Below are positions 44,328 through 53,508 of a DNA stretch of 64,000 bases, piece after piece. This DNA comes from Castellaniella daejeonensis. Lineage in GTDB: Bacteria > Pseudomonadota > Gammaproteobacteria > Burkholderiales > Burkholderiaceae_B. The notes below the pieces were generated by a model, which saw nothing but the letters and a program-made list of their open reading frames with translations, searched no databases and was not told the origin of the DNA. The stretch is from contig NZ_BAAAFN010000020.1 in assembly GCF_039523555.1 (NCBI RefSeq), positions 1 to 64,000 of the forward strand, in the 5' to 3' direction. Made by a program: the position numbers and the translations under genes. The stretch's first letter is position 1; every line of letters begins with the position of its first letter.

Positions 44328-45341
44328 TCAGGACGCCGCCTGGCCGAGTGCGTTGGACAGCATGCGGGCGGTGATGTCGACGATGGGGATGACCCGATCG
44401 TAGGCCATGCGGCTGGGACCGATGACGCCCAGCGTGCCGATCACCTGGCCGTCGACCCCGTAGGGCGCAGTGATGACCGACACGTCTTCCAGCGGCACCA
44501 GGCGGGAATCGCCGCCGATGTAGATCTGCACGCCCTGGGCGCGGCTGGAGACGTCGAGCAGGTGCAGCAGGTCGGTCTTCTGCTCGAACAGCTGGAACAG
44601 CCGGCGCAGCCGGTCCATGTTCGCCGTCATCTCGGATACGCCCAGCAATTTGCCTTCGCCCGAGATCACCACGGCCTCGTCGTCCGTATCCGGCGAATCC
44701 AGCCCGGCATCCACCGCCTGCTGCATCAGGCGGGAAATGTCGCTGCGCAGCGAGGCGAGCTCGTCGGCCAGCGCCAGCCGGACCGCATGGAAGGACTTGC
44801 CGGAAAAATGCCGGTTGAAGAAATTGGAGGCTTCCAGCAGCTCGGCCTCGGAGTATTCGCGCGAGACGAACAGGATGCGGTTCTGCACATCGCCATTGGG
44901 CGTGACGATGATCAGCAGCACGCGCCGGTCCGACAGGCGGATGAATTCGATGTGGCGGAACACCTGGGTGCGCTTGGGCGTGAGCACCACACCCGCGAAC
45001 TGCGACAGGTTGGACAGCAGCGAGGCGGCGGCGGTGACCGCGCGGCCGGGCTCGGCCGCCGGCAGGCAGTCCTCGATCTGCAAGCCGGGGCTGAGTTCGT
45101 AGGGCCGCGCCGTCAGCAGGCTGTCGACGAACATGCGGTAGCCGCGCGGCGTGGGCACGCGCCCGGAAGACGTGTGCGGGCTGTGGATCAGCCCCAGGTC
45201 TTCGAGGTCGGCCATGACGTTGCGGATCGTGGCCGGCGACAGATCGAAGACCTTGGACAGAGTACGCGACCCCACGGGCTGGCCGTCCGCGATGTAGCGT
45301 TCGACCAGCGCCTTCAACAATGTCTTGGCTCGATCATCCAT
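44328..45341 (-). CDS. hrcA: Heat-inducible transcription repressor HrcA
   Basis: A 337-residue repressor with an N-terminal winged helix (MDDRAKTLLKALVERYIADG... VMADLEDLGLIHSPHTSSGR) and a GAF-like C-terminal dimer domain (GVIGPSRMAYDRVIPIVDITARML). HrcA binds the CIRCE operator and needs GroE for activity. I do not find a CIRCE element near groESL, grpE or dnaK in this window, so its target here is unclear. Divergent from nadK. Confidence 0.95.
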   Translation of the reverse strand: MDDRAKTLLKALVERYIADGQPVGSRTLSKVFDLSPATIRNVMADLEDLGLIHSPHTSSGRVPTPRGYRMFVDSLLTARPYELSPGLQIEDCLPAAEPGRAVTAAASLLSNLSQFAGVVLTPKRTQVFRHIEFIRLSDRRVLLIIVTPNGDVQNRILFVSREYSEAELLEASNFFNRHFSGKSFHAVRLALADELASLRSDISRLMQQAVDAGLDSPDTDDEAVVISGEGKLLGVSEMTANMDRLRRLFQLFEQKTDLLHLLDVSSRAQGVQIYIGGDSRLVPLEDVSVITAPYGVDGQVIGTLGVIGPSRMAYDRVIPIVDITARMLSNALGQAAS

Positions 45342-45408
45342 GTCCAGTCCATCCAGCAGGCGGGGCGAAAACGCCTCGCCCGCATCGGCAACCGCGTCCT
45401 CATCCCCC

Positions 45409-45414
45409 TATAAT
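45409..45414 (+). promoter_or_regulatory. Possible -10 box for nadK
   Basis: A perfect TATAAT lies 45 bases before the nadK ATG in the hrcA/nadK divergent gap. The expected -35 position shows only a poor match, so this is a weak promoter call. Confidence 0.3.
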
Positions 45415-45459
45415 CGGATACGCCTATTATTCCATTAATTTCCGGGAGTCCCTGCGCCC

Positions 45460-46362
45460 ATGCACTTCAAGACCGTCGCCCTGATCGGCCGCCACCAGGA
45501 TAGTGGCATGGATGCCCCCTTGCGCCGACTGGGCCAGGTCCTGTCTTCGGCGGGATGCGACGTCCTGATCGAGGCCGACACGGGCCGCAACACCGGGGTT
45601 GCCGACTTTCCGCTGGCTTCCTACGAAGAAATCGGCACGCGCGCCGACCTGGCCGTCATCATGGGCGGCGACGGCACCATGCTGGCGGCCGCGCGCCAGC
45701 TGGCCACGTCGGGCGTGGCCATGATCGGCATCAACCACGGCCGCCTTGGCTTCATCACCGACATCCCCCTGGGCAGCGCCGACGAGGCCATCACCCGCAT
45801 CCTGAACGGCGCCTTCGTCCAGGACGAGCGCATCCTCCTGGAAGGCCGCGTCATGCGCGGCGGCGAAACGATCTTCTCGGGCCTGGCCCTGAACGACGTG
45901 ATCATCAACCGCGCCGGGCGCGGCGGCATGATCGAACTGCGCGTCGAGTGCAACGGCACCTTCATGCACAGCCAGCGCGCCGACGGCCTGATCATCGCCA
46001 CGCCCACGGGATCCACAGCATATGCCCTGTCGGCCGGCGGGCCGATCCTGCACCCCCAGGTCGACGCCCTGGTGCTGGTGCCCGTCGCGCCCCAGACCCT
46101 GTCGAACCGGCCCATCACCCTGCCCGACGACAGCGTGCTGAACATCACCATCAGCGCCCTGGGCCGGGTGGAATCGGGCGCCAGCGTGCACTTCGACATG
46201 CAGGCCCTGTCCAATTGCCAGGAAGGCGACCGCATCGACGTGCGCCGCAGTCCGCACCGCGTCCGCCTGCTGCACCCCCAGGGCTACAGCTACTTTTCCA
46301 CCCTGCGCAGCAAGCTGAACTGGAACCGCATGCTGCACCCCTGGGACGAACCCGACCAATAG
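45460..46362 (+). CDS. nadK: NAD kinase
   Basis: A 300-residue kinase that makes NADP+ from NAD+. The catalytic GGDGT motif is at 69-73 (LAVIMGGDGTMLAAA), followed by GINHGRLGFITDIP, and DGLIIATPTGSTAYALSAGGP forms the nucleotide site. Ends 28 bases before recN, so the two are probably cotranscribed, a common order. Confidence 0.97.
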   Translation: MHFKTVALIGRHQDSGMDAPLRRLGQVLSSAGCDVLIEADTGRNTGVADFPLASYEEIGTRADLAVIMGGDGTMLAAARQLATSGVAMIGINHGRLGFITDIPLGSADEAITRILNGAFVQDERILLEGRVMRGGETIFSGLALNDVIINRAGRGGMIELRVECNGTFMHSQRADGLIIATPTGSTAYALSAGGPILHPQVDALVLVPVAPQTLSNRPITLPDDSVLNITISALGRVESGASVHFDMQALSNCQEGDRIDVRRSPHRVRLLHPQGYSYFSTLRSKLNWNRMLHPWDEPDQ

Positions 46363-46390
46363 GGCCGACGGCCACAGCCACCACACCACC

Positions 46391-48046
46391 ATGCTGCGCG
46401 CGCTGCACATCCGCGACTTCGTCATCGTCGATCAGGCCGACATCGCCTTCGATGCCGGCTTTACCGTGTTCTCGGGCGAGACCGGCGCCGGCAAGTCGAT
46501 CCTGATCGATGCCCTGGCACTGGCCCTGGGCGGCCGGGGCGACGCCACGCTGATCCGCCAGGACGCCCCGCGCGCCGACATCAGCGCCGTCTTCGACGCG
46601 CCCGAGGCCGCGGCCGGCTGGCTGGCCGAGCAGGCCCTGGACGGCCCGGAACTCATCCTGCGGCGCGTCATCGATTCCCAGGGCCGCAGCAAGGCCTGGA
46701 TCAACGGCGTGCCGGCAACCCTGGGCCAGTTGCGCGACCTGGGCGCCCTGCTGGTGGACATCCACGGCCAGCACGCCCACCAGAGCCTGCTGCAGCCGGC
46801 CAGCCAGCGGGAACTGCTGGACACTCAGGGGGGGCACGCCGACCAGGCGCGCGCCCTGCAGCAGGCCTGGACCGACTGGCGCCAGGCGCAAGCCGCGCTG
46901 GATACCGCCCGCAGCGACGCGGCCGGCCAGGCGGCCCGGCTGGAACAGCTGGCCGCCGACGTGGCCTGGCTGGACGAACTGGCGCCCGAACCCGGCGAAT
47001 GGCCCGACCTGTGCGCCCGCCAATCCCGTCTCGCGCACGCACAGACCCTGCTGGCTGGCGCGGGCCAGGCCATCGAGGCGCTCGACGGGGAAACCGGCTC
47101 GGCGGCACAGGCCCTGCACGCCGCGATCCAGTCGCTGCAGGCCCTGGTGCGCCACGACCCTTCCCTGGAAGAACACTGCCAGACCCTGGAATCGGCCCGC
47201 ATCCTGTGCGCCGAAACCGTATCCGGCCTGAACGCCTACGCCGACCGCCTGGAGCCCGATCCGGACGCCCTGGCGCAGGCCGATGCCCGCATGGGCCGCA
47301 TGTTCGAAGCCGCACGCCGGTTCCATGTCGAGCCCGAGGCCCTGGCCGAACACCACGAAACGCTGCGCACCCAACTGCGCCAGGCCGAAGCCGGCCAGGA
47401 TCTGGATGCGCTGGAGCAGGCCTGCCGACAGGCCGAATCGCGCTACACGGAACTGGCCCGCGCCCTGAGCGCGGCCCGGCGGACCACGGCCGGCCAGCTG
47501 GCGGCGCAGGTCACGGCCGCCATGCAGACCCTGTCCATGGATGGCGGCGTCTTCGACATCGCCCTGGCAGACTGCAAGCCTTCCGCGCATGGGCTTGAAA
47601 CCGTCGAATTCCTGGTGGCCGGCCATGCCGGCGTCCCGCTGCGGCCGCTGTCGCGGGTGGCCTCCGGCGGCGAACTGGCCCGCATTTCCCTTGCCCTGTC
47701 GGTGATCGCCAGCCAGGCCGCACGGGTACCGACCCTGATCTTCGACGAGGTCGACGCCGGCATCGGCGGCGCCGTGGCCGAGGTGGTGGGCCGCCTGCTG
47801 CGCGAACTGGGCATGCGCCATCAGGTGCTCTGCGTCACCCACCTGCCCCAGGTCGCGGCCTGCGCCGCCCGGCATTTCCAGGTCAGCAAGGCCACCCGCG
47901 CGGGCCGCACGCTGTCGGCCATCCGGCCCCTGGACGAGGAATCCCGCACGGAAGAAATCGCCCGCATGCTGGGCGGGCTGAAGATGACCGTTGCCACGCG
48001 CACGCACGCCCGCGAAATGCTGGCGTCTGGCCAGGCGCACCAGTAG
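46391..48046 (+). CDS. recN: DNA repair protein RecN
   Basis: A 551-residue SMC-like ATPase for double-strand break repair. Walker A GETGAGKS (29-36) is N-terminal. The central part (about 150-370) is coiled coil rich in Ala/Gln. The C-terminal part holds the signature ASGGELARISLAL and Walker B TLIFDEVDAGIGG. Although recN is often SOS-regulated, no LexA box is visible in the 28 bases before it; it may share the nadK promoter. Confidence 0.96.
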   Translation: MLRALHIRDFVIVDQADIAFDAGFTVFSGETGAGKSILIDALALALGGRGDATLIRQDAPRADISAVFDAPEAAAGWLAEQALDGPELILRRVIDSQGRSKAWINGVPATLGQLRDLGALLVDIHGQHAHQSLLQPASQRELLDTQGGHADQARALQQAWTDWRQAQAALDTARSDAAGQAARLEQLAADVAWLDELAPEPGEWPDLCARQSRLAHAQTLLAGAGQAIEALDGETGSAAQALHAAIQSLQALVRHDPSLEEHCQTLESARILCAETVSGLNAYADRLEPDPDALAQADARMGRMFEAARRFHVEPEALAEHHETLRTQLRQAEAGQDLDALEQACRQAESRYTELARALSAARRTTAGQLAAQVTAAMQTLSMDGGVFDIALADCKPSAHGLETVEFLVAGHAGVPLRPLSRVASGGELARISLALSVIASQAARVPTLIFDEVDAGIGGAVAEVVGRLLRELGMRHQVLCVTHLPQVAACAARHFQVSKATRAGRTLSAIRPLDEESRTEEIARMLGGLKMTVATRTHAREMLASGQAHQ

Positions 48047-48075
48047 CGTCAGGCGGCATCAGGCGTGGCGTTGCC

Positions 48076-48117
48076 GCCCGCCAGGCGGGCGCACGCAGTT
48101 GCGCGCCGGCGTGCGCC
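48076..48117. terminator. Paired hairpins between convergent recN and fur
   Basis: GCCCGCC (48076-48082)/GGCGGGC (48084-48090) and GGCGCACGC (48088-48096)/GCGTGCGCC (48109-48117) are GC-rich inverted repeats that overlap and may be alternatives. They lie between the two stops and probably end both transcripts, though no T-tract is seen. Confidence 0.4.
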
Positions 48118-48129
48118 GGTGCGCCCCGA

Positions 48130-48555
48130 TCAGGCCTTTTTAGCGGCGGAGCACTTCGGGCAGATGCCGTAGAGCATCATGTTGTGGCTTTCCAGGGTGA
48201 AGCCGTTTTCCTTGGCCACGCGATGCTGGCGCTTTTCGATTTCCGCGTCTGAAAATTCCACCACCCGGCCGCAATTGGTGCAGATCAGGTGATCGTGGTG
48301 GTCGCCGTCGTTCAGTTCGAATACCGCCTTGCCGCCATCGAACTGGCTGCGCAGCAGGATGCCGGCCTGCTCGAACTGGGTCAGCACGCGATACACGGTG
48401 GCCAGGCCGATGTCCACATCTTCGGCGATCAGCGCGCGATAAACGTCTTCGGCGCTGTGATGACGAGTTTCCGCCTTGCGGAATACATCGAGGATCTTCA
48501 GGCGCGGAAACGTCGCCTTCAGGCCCATGGTCTTGAGTTCGATCTGGTCGTTCAT
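48130..48555 (-). CDS. fur: Ferric uptake regulator Fur
   Basis: A 141-residue iron-sensing repressor. The winged helix (LKATFPRLKILDVFRKA... HHSAEDVYRALIAEDVDIGLATVYRVL) is followed by the metal-binding domain with HHDHLICTNCG and GICPKC, giving the two CxxC zinc pairs. Divergent from bamE, an arrangement conserved in beta- and gammaproteobacteria. Confidence 0.97.
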   Translation of the reverse strand: MNDQIELKTMGLKATFPRLKILDVFRKAETRHHSAEDVYRALIAEDVDIGLATVYRVLTQFEQAGILLRSQFDGGKAVFELNDGDHHDHLICTNCGRVVEFSDAEIEKRQHRVAKENGFTLESHNMMLYGICPKCSAAKKA

Positions 48556-48681
48556 GATTCAAGTATCCCGGGGAATGCGGCGAAAGGCAAGCAGGCCGGA
48601 ACCCCCCGCATTCAGCCGCGCGCATGCGCAAATCCGAATTCCCTTTATGATAGCGGTTTTAGCGGCCGCTGATGCGCGGCC

Positions 48682-49257
48682 ATGGAATCCAACACGGGGG
48701 CTTTCGTGCACATCCGATCCAGCGCTCATTTCCACAGGTTGACCCTATGCCTGACTGCCAGCGTCATGGCGCTGGGTCTTGCGGGCTGCGGTTCCACCAA
48801 CTGGGGCTTTCCCTACAGAGCCACCATCCAGCAGGGCAACTGGATCACCACCGAGCAGGTCTCTCAGCTCGAAACCGGCATGACCCGCGACCAGGTGCGC
48901 TTCATCCTGGGTTCGCCCACGCTGCAGGACATCTTCCACGCCGAGCGCTGGGACTACCCCTACTACAACCAGCCCGGCTACGGCCAGGACGAACTGCGCA
49001 AGTTCACCGTCTGGTTCGAAAACGACCGCCTGGTGCGCTGGTCGGGCGACGAGCAACCCGACCGCCAACCCTTCCAGAAAGCCGACAGCGGCAAGGAAGC
49101 CATCCAGTCGGCCAACGCCGAGCGCGACGCCCAGCAGGCGGCGTCCCCGGGCCTGGACAATGCCGCCTCTCCCAGCGGCCAGGCAACCGGCGGCGCCCCG
49201 CAAGCCATCATCGAGACCGCGCCCAGCAGCACGAACGACCAGGAAGGACAGCAATAA
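48682..49257 (+). CDS. bamE: Outer-membrane assembly lipoprotein BamE
   Basis: The 191-residue protein has a signal peptide with lipobox LAGC. The SmpA/OmlA domain shows PYRATIQQGNWITTEQVSQL and MTRDQVRFILGSPTLQDIFH, both family hallmarks. It is part of the BAM complex that inserts beta-barrel proteins. The C-terminal tail (from about residue 130) is Q/A/S-rich and longer than in E. coli. The true start may be one of several downstream ATGs; signal-peptide length fits a start near 48768 less well. The stop overlaps the dapB start. Confidence 0.93.
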   Translation: MESNTGAFVHIRSSAHFHRLTLCLTASVMALGLAGCGSTNWGFPYRATIQQGNWITTEQVSQLETGMTRDQVRFILGSPTLQDIFHAERWDYPYYNQPGYGQDELRKFTVWFENDRLVRWSGDEQPDRQPFQKADSGKEAIQSANAERDAQQAASPGLDNAASPSGQATGGAPQAIIETAPSSTNDQEGQQ

Positions 49258-50048
49258 TGCGCATTGCCATCGCGGGCGCCTCGGGTCGCATGGGCCGCAT
49301 GCTGATCCAGGCCGTCCTGGAATCCCAGGATCTCACCCTGGCCGCGGCGCTGGACCGCAGCGGCAACGATGCCATCGGCCAGGATGCCGGGGCCTTCCTC
49401 GGCATCGACACCCAGGTGCGCATCACCGACGACCTGGGCGCTCTTGCGGGCGCCGACTGCCTGATCGACTTCACACGACCCGAAGGCACCCTGGCCCACC
49501 TCGAGGCCTGCGTCGCGCATGGCGTCAAGTGCGTCATCGGCACCACCGGCTTCGACGCCGCGGGCAAGCAGGCCATCCGCGCGGCCGCCCAGAAGATCGC
49601 CATCGTCTTCGCCCCCAACATGAGCGTCGGCGTCAACGCCACCCTCAAGCTGCTGGACATGGCCGCCCGGCTGCTGAACAGCGGCTACGACGTCGAAGTC
49701 TTCGAGGCCCATCACCGCAACAAGGTCGATGCGCCATCGGGCACCGCCCTGGCCATGGGCGAAGCCGTGGCGCGTGCCTGGGGCAAGCCGCTGGACGACA
49801 TCGCCGACTGGGCGCGCCACGGCAATACCGGCCCGCGCGAAACCGGTCATATCGGCTTTTCCGTGCTGCGTGGCGGCGACATCGTCGGCGATCACACCGT
49901 GTATTTCTGCGGCACCGGCGAACGCATCGAAATCAGCCACCGATCCAGCAGCCGCGCCACCTATGCCCAGGGCAGCCTGCGCGCCGCCCGCTACCTGGCA
50001 CGCCGCGAATTCGGCCTGTTCGACATGCAGGACGTGCTGGCAACCTGA
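49257..50048 (+). CDS. dapB: 4-hydroxy-tetrahydrodipicolinate reductase
   Basis: The 263-residue enzyme of the lysine/diaminopimelate pathway. The nucleotide motif IAGASGRMGRMLIQA starts the protein, IDFTRPEGTLAHL and the VEVFEAHHRNKVDAPSGTAL active-site segment follow. ATG shares its A with the bamE stop (TAATG), so translation is coupled. The DapB-typical C-terminus GLFDMQDVL is intact. Confidence 0.97.
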   Translation: MRIAIAGASGRMGRMLIQAVLESQDLTLAAALDRSGNDAIGQDAGAFLGIDTQVRITDDLGALAGADCLIDFTRPEGTLAHLEACVAHGVKCVIGTTGFDAAGKQAIRAAAQKIAIVFAPNMSVGVNATLKLLDMAARLLNSGYDVEVFEAHHRNKVDAPSGTALAMGEAVARAWGKPLDDIADWARHGNTGPRETGHIGFSVLRGGDIVGDHTVYFCGTGERIEISHRSSSRATYAQGSLRAARYLARREFGLFDMQDVLAT

Positions 50049-50097
50049 AGATCCGTCGGCCGCGCCGCCGATCCCGGCGCTGTCACGGGCCGCAGGT

Positions 50098-51150
50098 TCA
50101 GTCTAGAACCACCGGTTCCTGCTCCAGATCCACCCCGAAGCGCGCCTGTACATCGGCACGCACGGCTCGTGCCAGGGCCAGCACGTCGGCCGACTGCGCG
50201 CCGCCGTGGTTCACCAGCACCAGCGCCTGGCGCTCATGCATGCCCACGGGGCCCAGGCGCCGCCCTTTCCAGCCCGCCTGCTCGATCAGCCAGCCCGCCG
50301 CCAGCTTGACCCGCCCATCCGCCTGGGGATAGGCCTTGAGATCCGGATACCGGTGCCTCAGACGATCCGCCTGGCCGGCATCGATCACCGGATTCTTGAA
50401 AAAACTGCCCGCGTTGCCCTGCACCGCAGGATCGGGCAGCTTGCGGCGGCGGATGTCGCAGACGGCATCGAAGATGCTGCGCGGCGACGGAATTTCCCCT
50501 GCGCCGCCCGTGGGCGATCCCAGCCCGGGATAGTCGCGCAGATCGGGATAGTCCAGGCGCGGCGCCCAGGCCTTGGGCAGCGCGAAACGCACCCGCACGA
50601 TCAGCCAGCGCCCCGCCCCGTCGCGCTTGAACAGGCTGTCGCGATAAGCGAAACCGCACTCGTCCGCGCGCAGTTCACGCTCGCGCCCCGCCCGCAGATC
50701 CCAGGCCACCACCGAATGCAGGCGCTGGTCCAGTTCAAGCCCGTAGGCGCCGATGTTCTGCACCGGCGCAGCCCCCACCGTCCCGGGGATCAGGGCCAGG
50801 TTTTCCAGGCCCGGCCATCCCTGCGATAGGCAATGGTCCACGAAGCCGTGCCAGGGCTCTCCCGCGGCGGCCTCGACGAACCAGTGCGTGGTTGTTTCCC
50901 GCCACAGGCGGATGCCGCGCAACGCCACGCGCAGGACGCGGCGACGCGGCCGCGCCGCCACGACCAGATTGCTGCCGCCCCCCAGCACGAACAGCGGCGC
51001 ATCGGTTTCCCGGCCGGAGGACAGGGCCTCGCACAGATCGGGGATGGCGGATTCGTCGTCCAGCGTCGCCACGGCCGCCCGCGCCGGCAGGCCCAGGGTG
51101 TTATGGGTTTGCAGATCCTGGTCGGAGAAGACGAGAGGCATGGAAGACAT
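50098..51150 (-). CDS. murB: UDP-N-acetylenolpyruvoylglucosamine reductase
   Basis: A 350-residue type-I MurB of peptidoglycan synthesis, FAD-dependent. Motifs: FVLGGGSNLVV (FAD binding), LIPGTVGAAPVQNIGAYG, CGFAYRDSLFK, and GNAGSFFKNP with the catalytic Ser. The start is placed at 51150 (MSSMPLVFSDQDLQTHNT); an upstream ATG at 51192 is possible. Divergent from the tRNA-Gly promoter region. Confidence 0.95.
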   Translation of the reverse strand: MSSMPLVFSDQDLQTHNTLGLPARAAVATLDDESAIPDLCEALSSGRETDAPLFVLGGGSNLVVAARPRRRVLRVALRGIRLWRETTTHWFVEAAAGEPWHGFVDHCLSQGWPGLENLALIPGTVGAAPVQNIGAYGLELDQRLHSVVAWDLRAGRERELRADECGFAYRDSLFKRDGAGRWLIVRVRFALPKAWAPRLDYPDLRDYPGLGSPTGGAGEIPSPRSIFDAVCDIRRRKLPDPAVQGNAGSFFKNPVIDAGQADRLRHRYPDLKAYPQADGRVKLAAGWLIEQAGWKGRRLGPVGMHERQALVLVNHGGAQSADVLALARAVRADVQARFGVDLEQEPVVLD

Positions 51151-51199
51151 GAAAACAAGGGGGGCATGGGAAGGCGTAAGCATACCGCGCAAGGCTGAT

Positions 51200-51229
51200 T
51201 TGACAGCCCCTGAAATCGTGTTTTATAGT
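51200..51229 (+). promoter_or_regulatory. Upstream sigma70 promoter, duplicated -35 segment
   Basis: TTGACA (51200-51205) and TATAGT (51224-51229) are 18 bases apart. The 13 bases GCTGATTTGACAG at 51194-51206 are repeated exactly at 51311-51323, in the tRNA-Gly promoter. No gene starts between the two promoters, so transcripts from here would carry about 140 bases before the tRNA. Confidence 0.5.
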
Positions 51230-51316
51230 TCTGCCTCTTGCTTGATTGCGCATCGGCAACAGCGCCCCAAGGGGATCCCCGGAAGGCCTGGAACCCAGAC
51301 TGAAGAATCAGCTGAT

Positions 51317-51345
51317 TTGACAGACTGAAAAATGCACAATATAAT
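51317..51345 (+). promoter_or_regulatory. Consensus sigma70 promoter of tRNA-Gly
   Basis: TTGACA (51317-51322) and TATAAT (51340-51345) are both perfect matches with exactly 17-base spacing. Transcription would start about 24 bases before the tRNA. Confidence 0.9.
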
Positions 51346-51375
51346 GCATGGCTTAGCTGAATAGCTAAAAACAAC

Positions 51376-51451
51376 GCGGGAATAGCTCAGTTGGTAGAGC
51401 GCAACCTTGCCAAGGTTGAGGTCGCGAGTTCGAGACTCGTTTCCCGCTCCA
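51376..51451 (+). tRNA. tRNA-Gly(GCC)
   Basis: A 76-base tRNA with acceptor arms GCGGGAA/TTCCCGC, anticodon loop in CAACCTTGCCAAGGTTG giving anticodon GCC, TTCGAGA T-loop and encoded CCA. It is preceded by a perfect promoter and followed by an intrinsic terminator, so it is a single-gene unit. Confidence 0.96.
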
Positions 51452-51460
51452 GAATTCAGA

Positions 51461-51488
51461 AAAGGCCCAAACTTCGGTTTGGGCCTTT
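51461..51488 (+). terminator. Intrinsic terminator of tRNA-Gly
   Basis: AAAGGCCCAAAC (51461-51472) and GTTTGGGCCTTT (51477-51488) form a perfect 12-bp stem capped by the stable TTCG tetraloop, then CTTCTTT. It starts nine bases after the tRNA CCA. Confidence 0.92.
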
Positions 51489-51511
51489 CTTCTTTGGCTT
51501 CCCGGGCTTCA

Positions 51512-52927
51512 TCAGAAGATGGCCTTCAGGCGCCGCACCGCCGCAACAGCATCTTCGGCCGTTGCGAAATTGGCGAACCCCATCAGCAAGCCTCCCTGTG
51601 ACGACTTGCGCACCCGCCAGCTGCTCAGTGCCGTGACAGCGAGCCCCCTGGCCTGGGCAGCCGCAGCCAGGGACTTGTCGCTGCGCCGGGCATTCAAGTG
51701 CGCCAATACATGGATGCCGCCCGCCTGTGGCTGGACGTGCAGGCGGTCTCCAATCGTCTGCGCCAGCGCATTGACCAGATAGCCGCGCCTGGTTGCATAC
51801 AAGGCGCGCATTTTGCGCAGGTGCCGGGCAAAGTGGCCGTGTTCCATGAAATCGGCGGCCATGGCCTGGGGCAAGATGGAGCCGGGGCCAGGAAGATGAT
51901 CCACCACATCCCTGAACCTGCCGATCTGGGATACGGGCACGATGAGATAGGCCAGTCGCAGGCCAGGAAGCAGCACCTTGCTGAAGGTGCCGGTGTAGAG
52001 CACTCGCCCATCACGATCCAGGCTCTTCAACGCCGGCAGGGGCCGGCCGTGATACCGGAACTCGCTGTCGTAGTCGTCCTCGATGATCCATGCCCGGCGG
52101 CGGCCTGCCCATTCCAGCAGTTCCAGCCGGCGGGGCAACGACAGGGCCATGCCCATCGGGCTCTGATGCGTGGGAGTGACCACGGCGAAACGCGCTCGGG
52201 CGGCACATTGCTGGCCCATTCCCACATTCAGCCCTTCCTCATCGACGGGCACCGGCTCCAGGCGCATGCCGGCGAGCTCCAGGTACTGCCGGGCGAAGAT
52301 ATACCCCGGATCCTCGTACCAGCCCAGGTCCCCGGCCTGCAACAGCGTGCGGCATACCAGTTCGAGCGCTCCCCGATACCCCGCGACCACGAAGATCTGC
52401 TCATGCGAGCAGATGATGCCGCGCGAGATGCCCAGATAGGCCGCAATCGCGCGGCGCAGCGGCTCGTATCCCGCGGGGTCGGGGTAGGTCATGGCCACCG
52501 TCCCCAAAGTGCGAAGACTGCGTCCCGCCAGGCGCGCCCAGACCTTGCGTGGAAACGCATCCAACGCGGGCAGGCCCAGCTGGAACGGCAGCACCTCGCT
52601 GGAAACCGCCTGCAAGCGGGGGGACTCGTGAACGGAACGCCCCGCCGTCCTTGCCGTACCCGGCTCAGGCAGGTTTGCCAACCGGGGAGACACCACTGTT
52701 CCCGCGGCACCACGGGCCACGAGATAGCCTTCGCTCGTCAGTATCTGATAGGCCGTTTCCACCGTGCCTCGCGCCAGGTTCAGTTCGCTGGCCAGGCTGC
52801 GCACAGACGGGACGCGATCCCCGGGCAGGAGCTTCCCGGTGGCGATTGCTTCCCGGTAGCGCCGATACAACTGCAGGTAGATCGGCGCATCCTGCTCCCG
52901 GCTTACCCTGAGATGCCGCAAATCCAT
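51512..52927 (-). CDS. MocR/PdxR-type GntR regulator with aminotransferase domain
   Basis: A 471-residue chimera. The N-terminal GntR winged helix (about 1-80: PIYLQLYRRYREAIATGKLL, VRSLASELNLARGTVETAYQ) is followed by a fold-type-I aminotransferase-like domain that binds PLP. The PLP Lys is in YTGTFSKVLLPGLRLAY and the Asp in IIEDDYDSEFRY. MocR proteins sense PLP-linked metabolites. It is divergent from a GNAT gene that is probably its target. Start MDLRHL (52927) is preferred to an ATG two codons upstream. Confidence 0.92.
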   Translation of the reverse strand: MDLRHLRVSREQDAPIYLQLYRRYREAIATGKLLPGDRVPSVRSLASELNLARGTVETAYQILTSEGYLVARGAAGTVVSPRLANLPEPGTARTAGRSVHESPRLQAVSSEVLPFQLGLPALDAFPRKVWARLAGRSLRTLGTVAMTYPDPAGYEPLRRAIAAYLGISRGIICSHEQIFVVAGYRGALELVCRTLLQAGDLGWYEDPGYIFARQYLELAGMRLEPVPVDEEGLNVGMGQQCAARARFAVVTPTHQSPMGMALSLPRRLELLEWAGRRRAWIIEDDYDSEFRYHGRPLPALKSLDRDGRVLYTGTFSKVLLPGLRLAYLIVPVSQIGRFRDVVDHLPGPGSILPQAMAADFMEHGHFARHLRKMRALYATRRGYLVNALAQTIGDRLHVQPQAGGIHVLAHLNARRSDKSLAAAAQARGLAVTALSSWRVRKSSQGGLLMGFANFATAEDAVAAVRRLKAIF

Positions 52928-53017
52928 GAGCAATGTCCTATTAATTCATTCATTTCTTGCACCTGTCGCATGGGGCATCATTGCCCTAAATTAACGGCTC
53001 TGCAACAAGGAATGCAC

Positions 53018-53449
53018 ATGACCCAATTGCGATTGAGCCTTATCGACAGCGATGAGGACTACCTGGCCAGCTTCGCCGTCATGCGCGAACTGCGGCCGCA
53101 TCTGCCGGACGTCGCCACGTTCACCGCGCAAGCGCGCCGCCAGGCAGCGCAGGGGTATCGCCTGCTGGCCGCATGGCAGGACGGTCAGGTCAAGGCACTG
53201 GCGGGTTACCGCCTTCAGGAGAACCTCCTGTACGGGCGCTTTCTCTACGTCGATGACCTGGTGGCCGCCGCCGATGCCCGCCGCCACGGCCTCGGTGCCA
53301 GGCTGATCGACGCATTGCGTGAAGAAGCGCGCAAGCAGGACTGCAAGCACTTCGTCCTGGATACGGCCCTGGGAAATTCCCTGGGACAACGTTTCTATTT
53401 TCGGCAGGGCCTGTTGGCCACGGGCATGCATTTCCGCCAGCCGCTATAA
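53018..53449 (+). CDS. GNAT-family acetyltransferase
   Basis: The 143-residue product has the GNAT acetyl-CoA loop HGLGARLIDALREEARKQ preceded by FLYVDDLVAAADARR, and the C-terminal QRFYFRQGLLATGMHF. ATG 53018 is chosen because AAGG (53007-53010) is then seven bases away. The divergent MocR regulator suggests that its substrate may be an amino acid or amine. It leads a short co-directional group with an AhpD-like gene and an azoreductase gene. Confidence 0.85.
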   Translation: MTQLRLSLIDSDEDYLASFAVMRELRPHLPDVATFTAQARRQAAQGYRLLAAWQDGQVKALAGYRLQENLLYGRFLYVDDLVAAADARRHGLGARLIDALREEARKQDCKHFVLDTALGNSLGQRFYFRQGLLATGMHFRQPL

Positions 53450-53508
53450 ACCGCACGCGCGACGCATGCGACCGCGCCCCCGAAACTTTTCAATCGCAGG
53501 AACTTCTG

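Noticed and set aside
46363..46390. LexA box upstream of recN
   Set aside because: The 28-base gap has no CTGT-N8-ACAG pattern.
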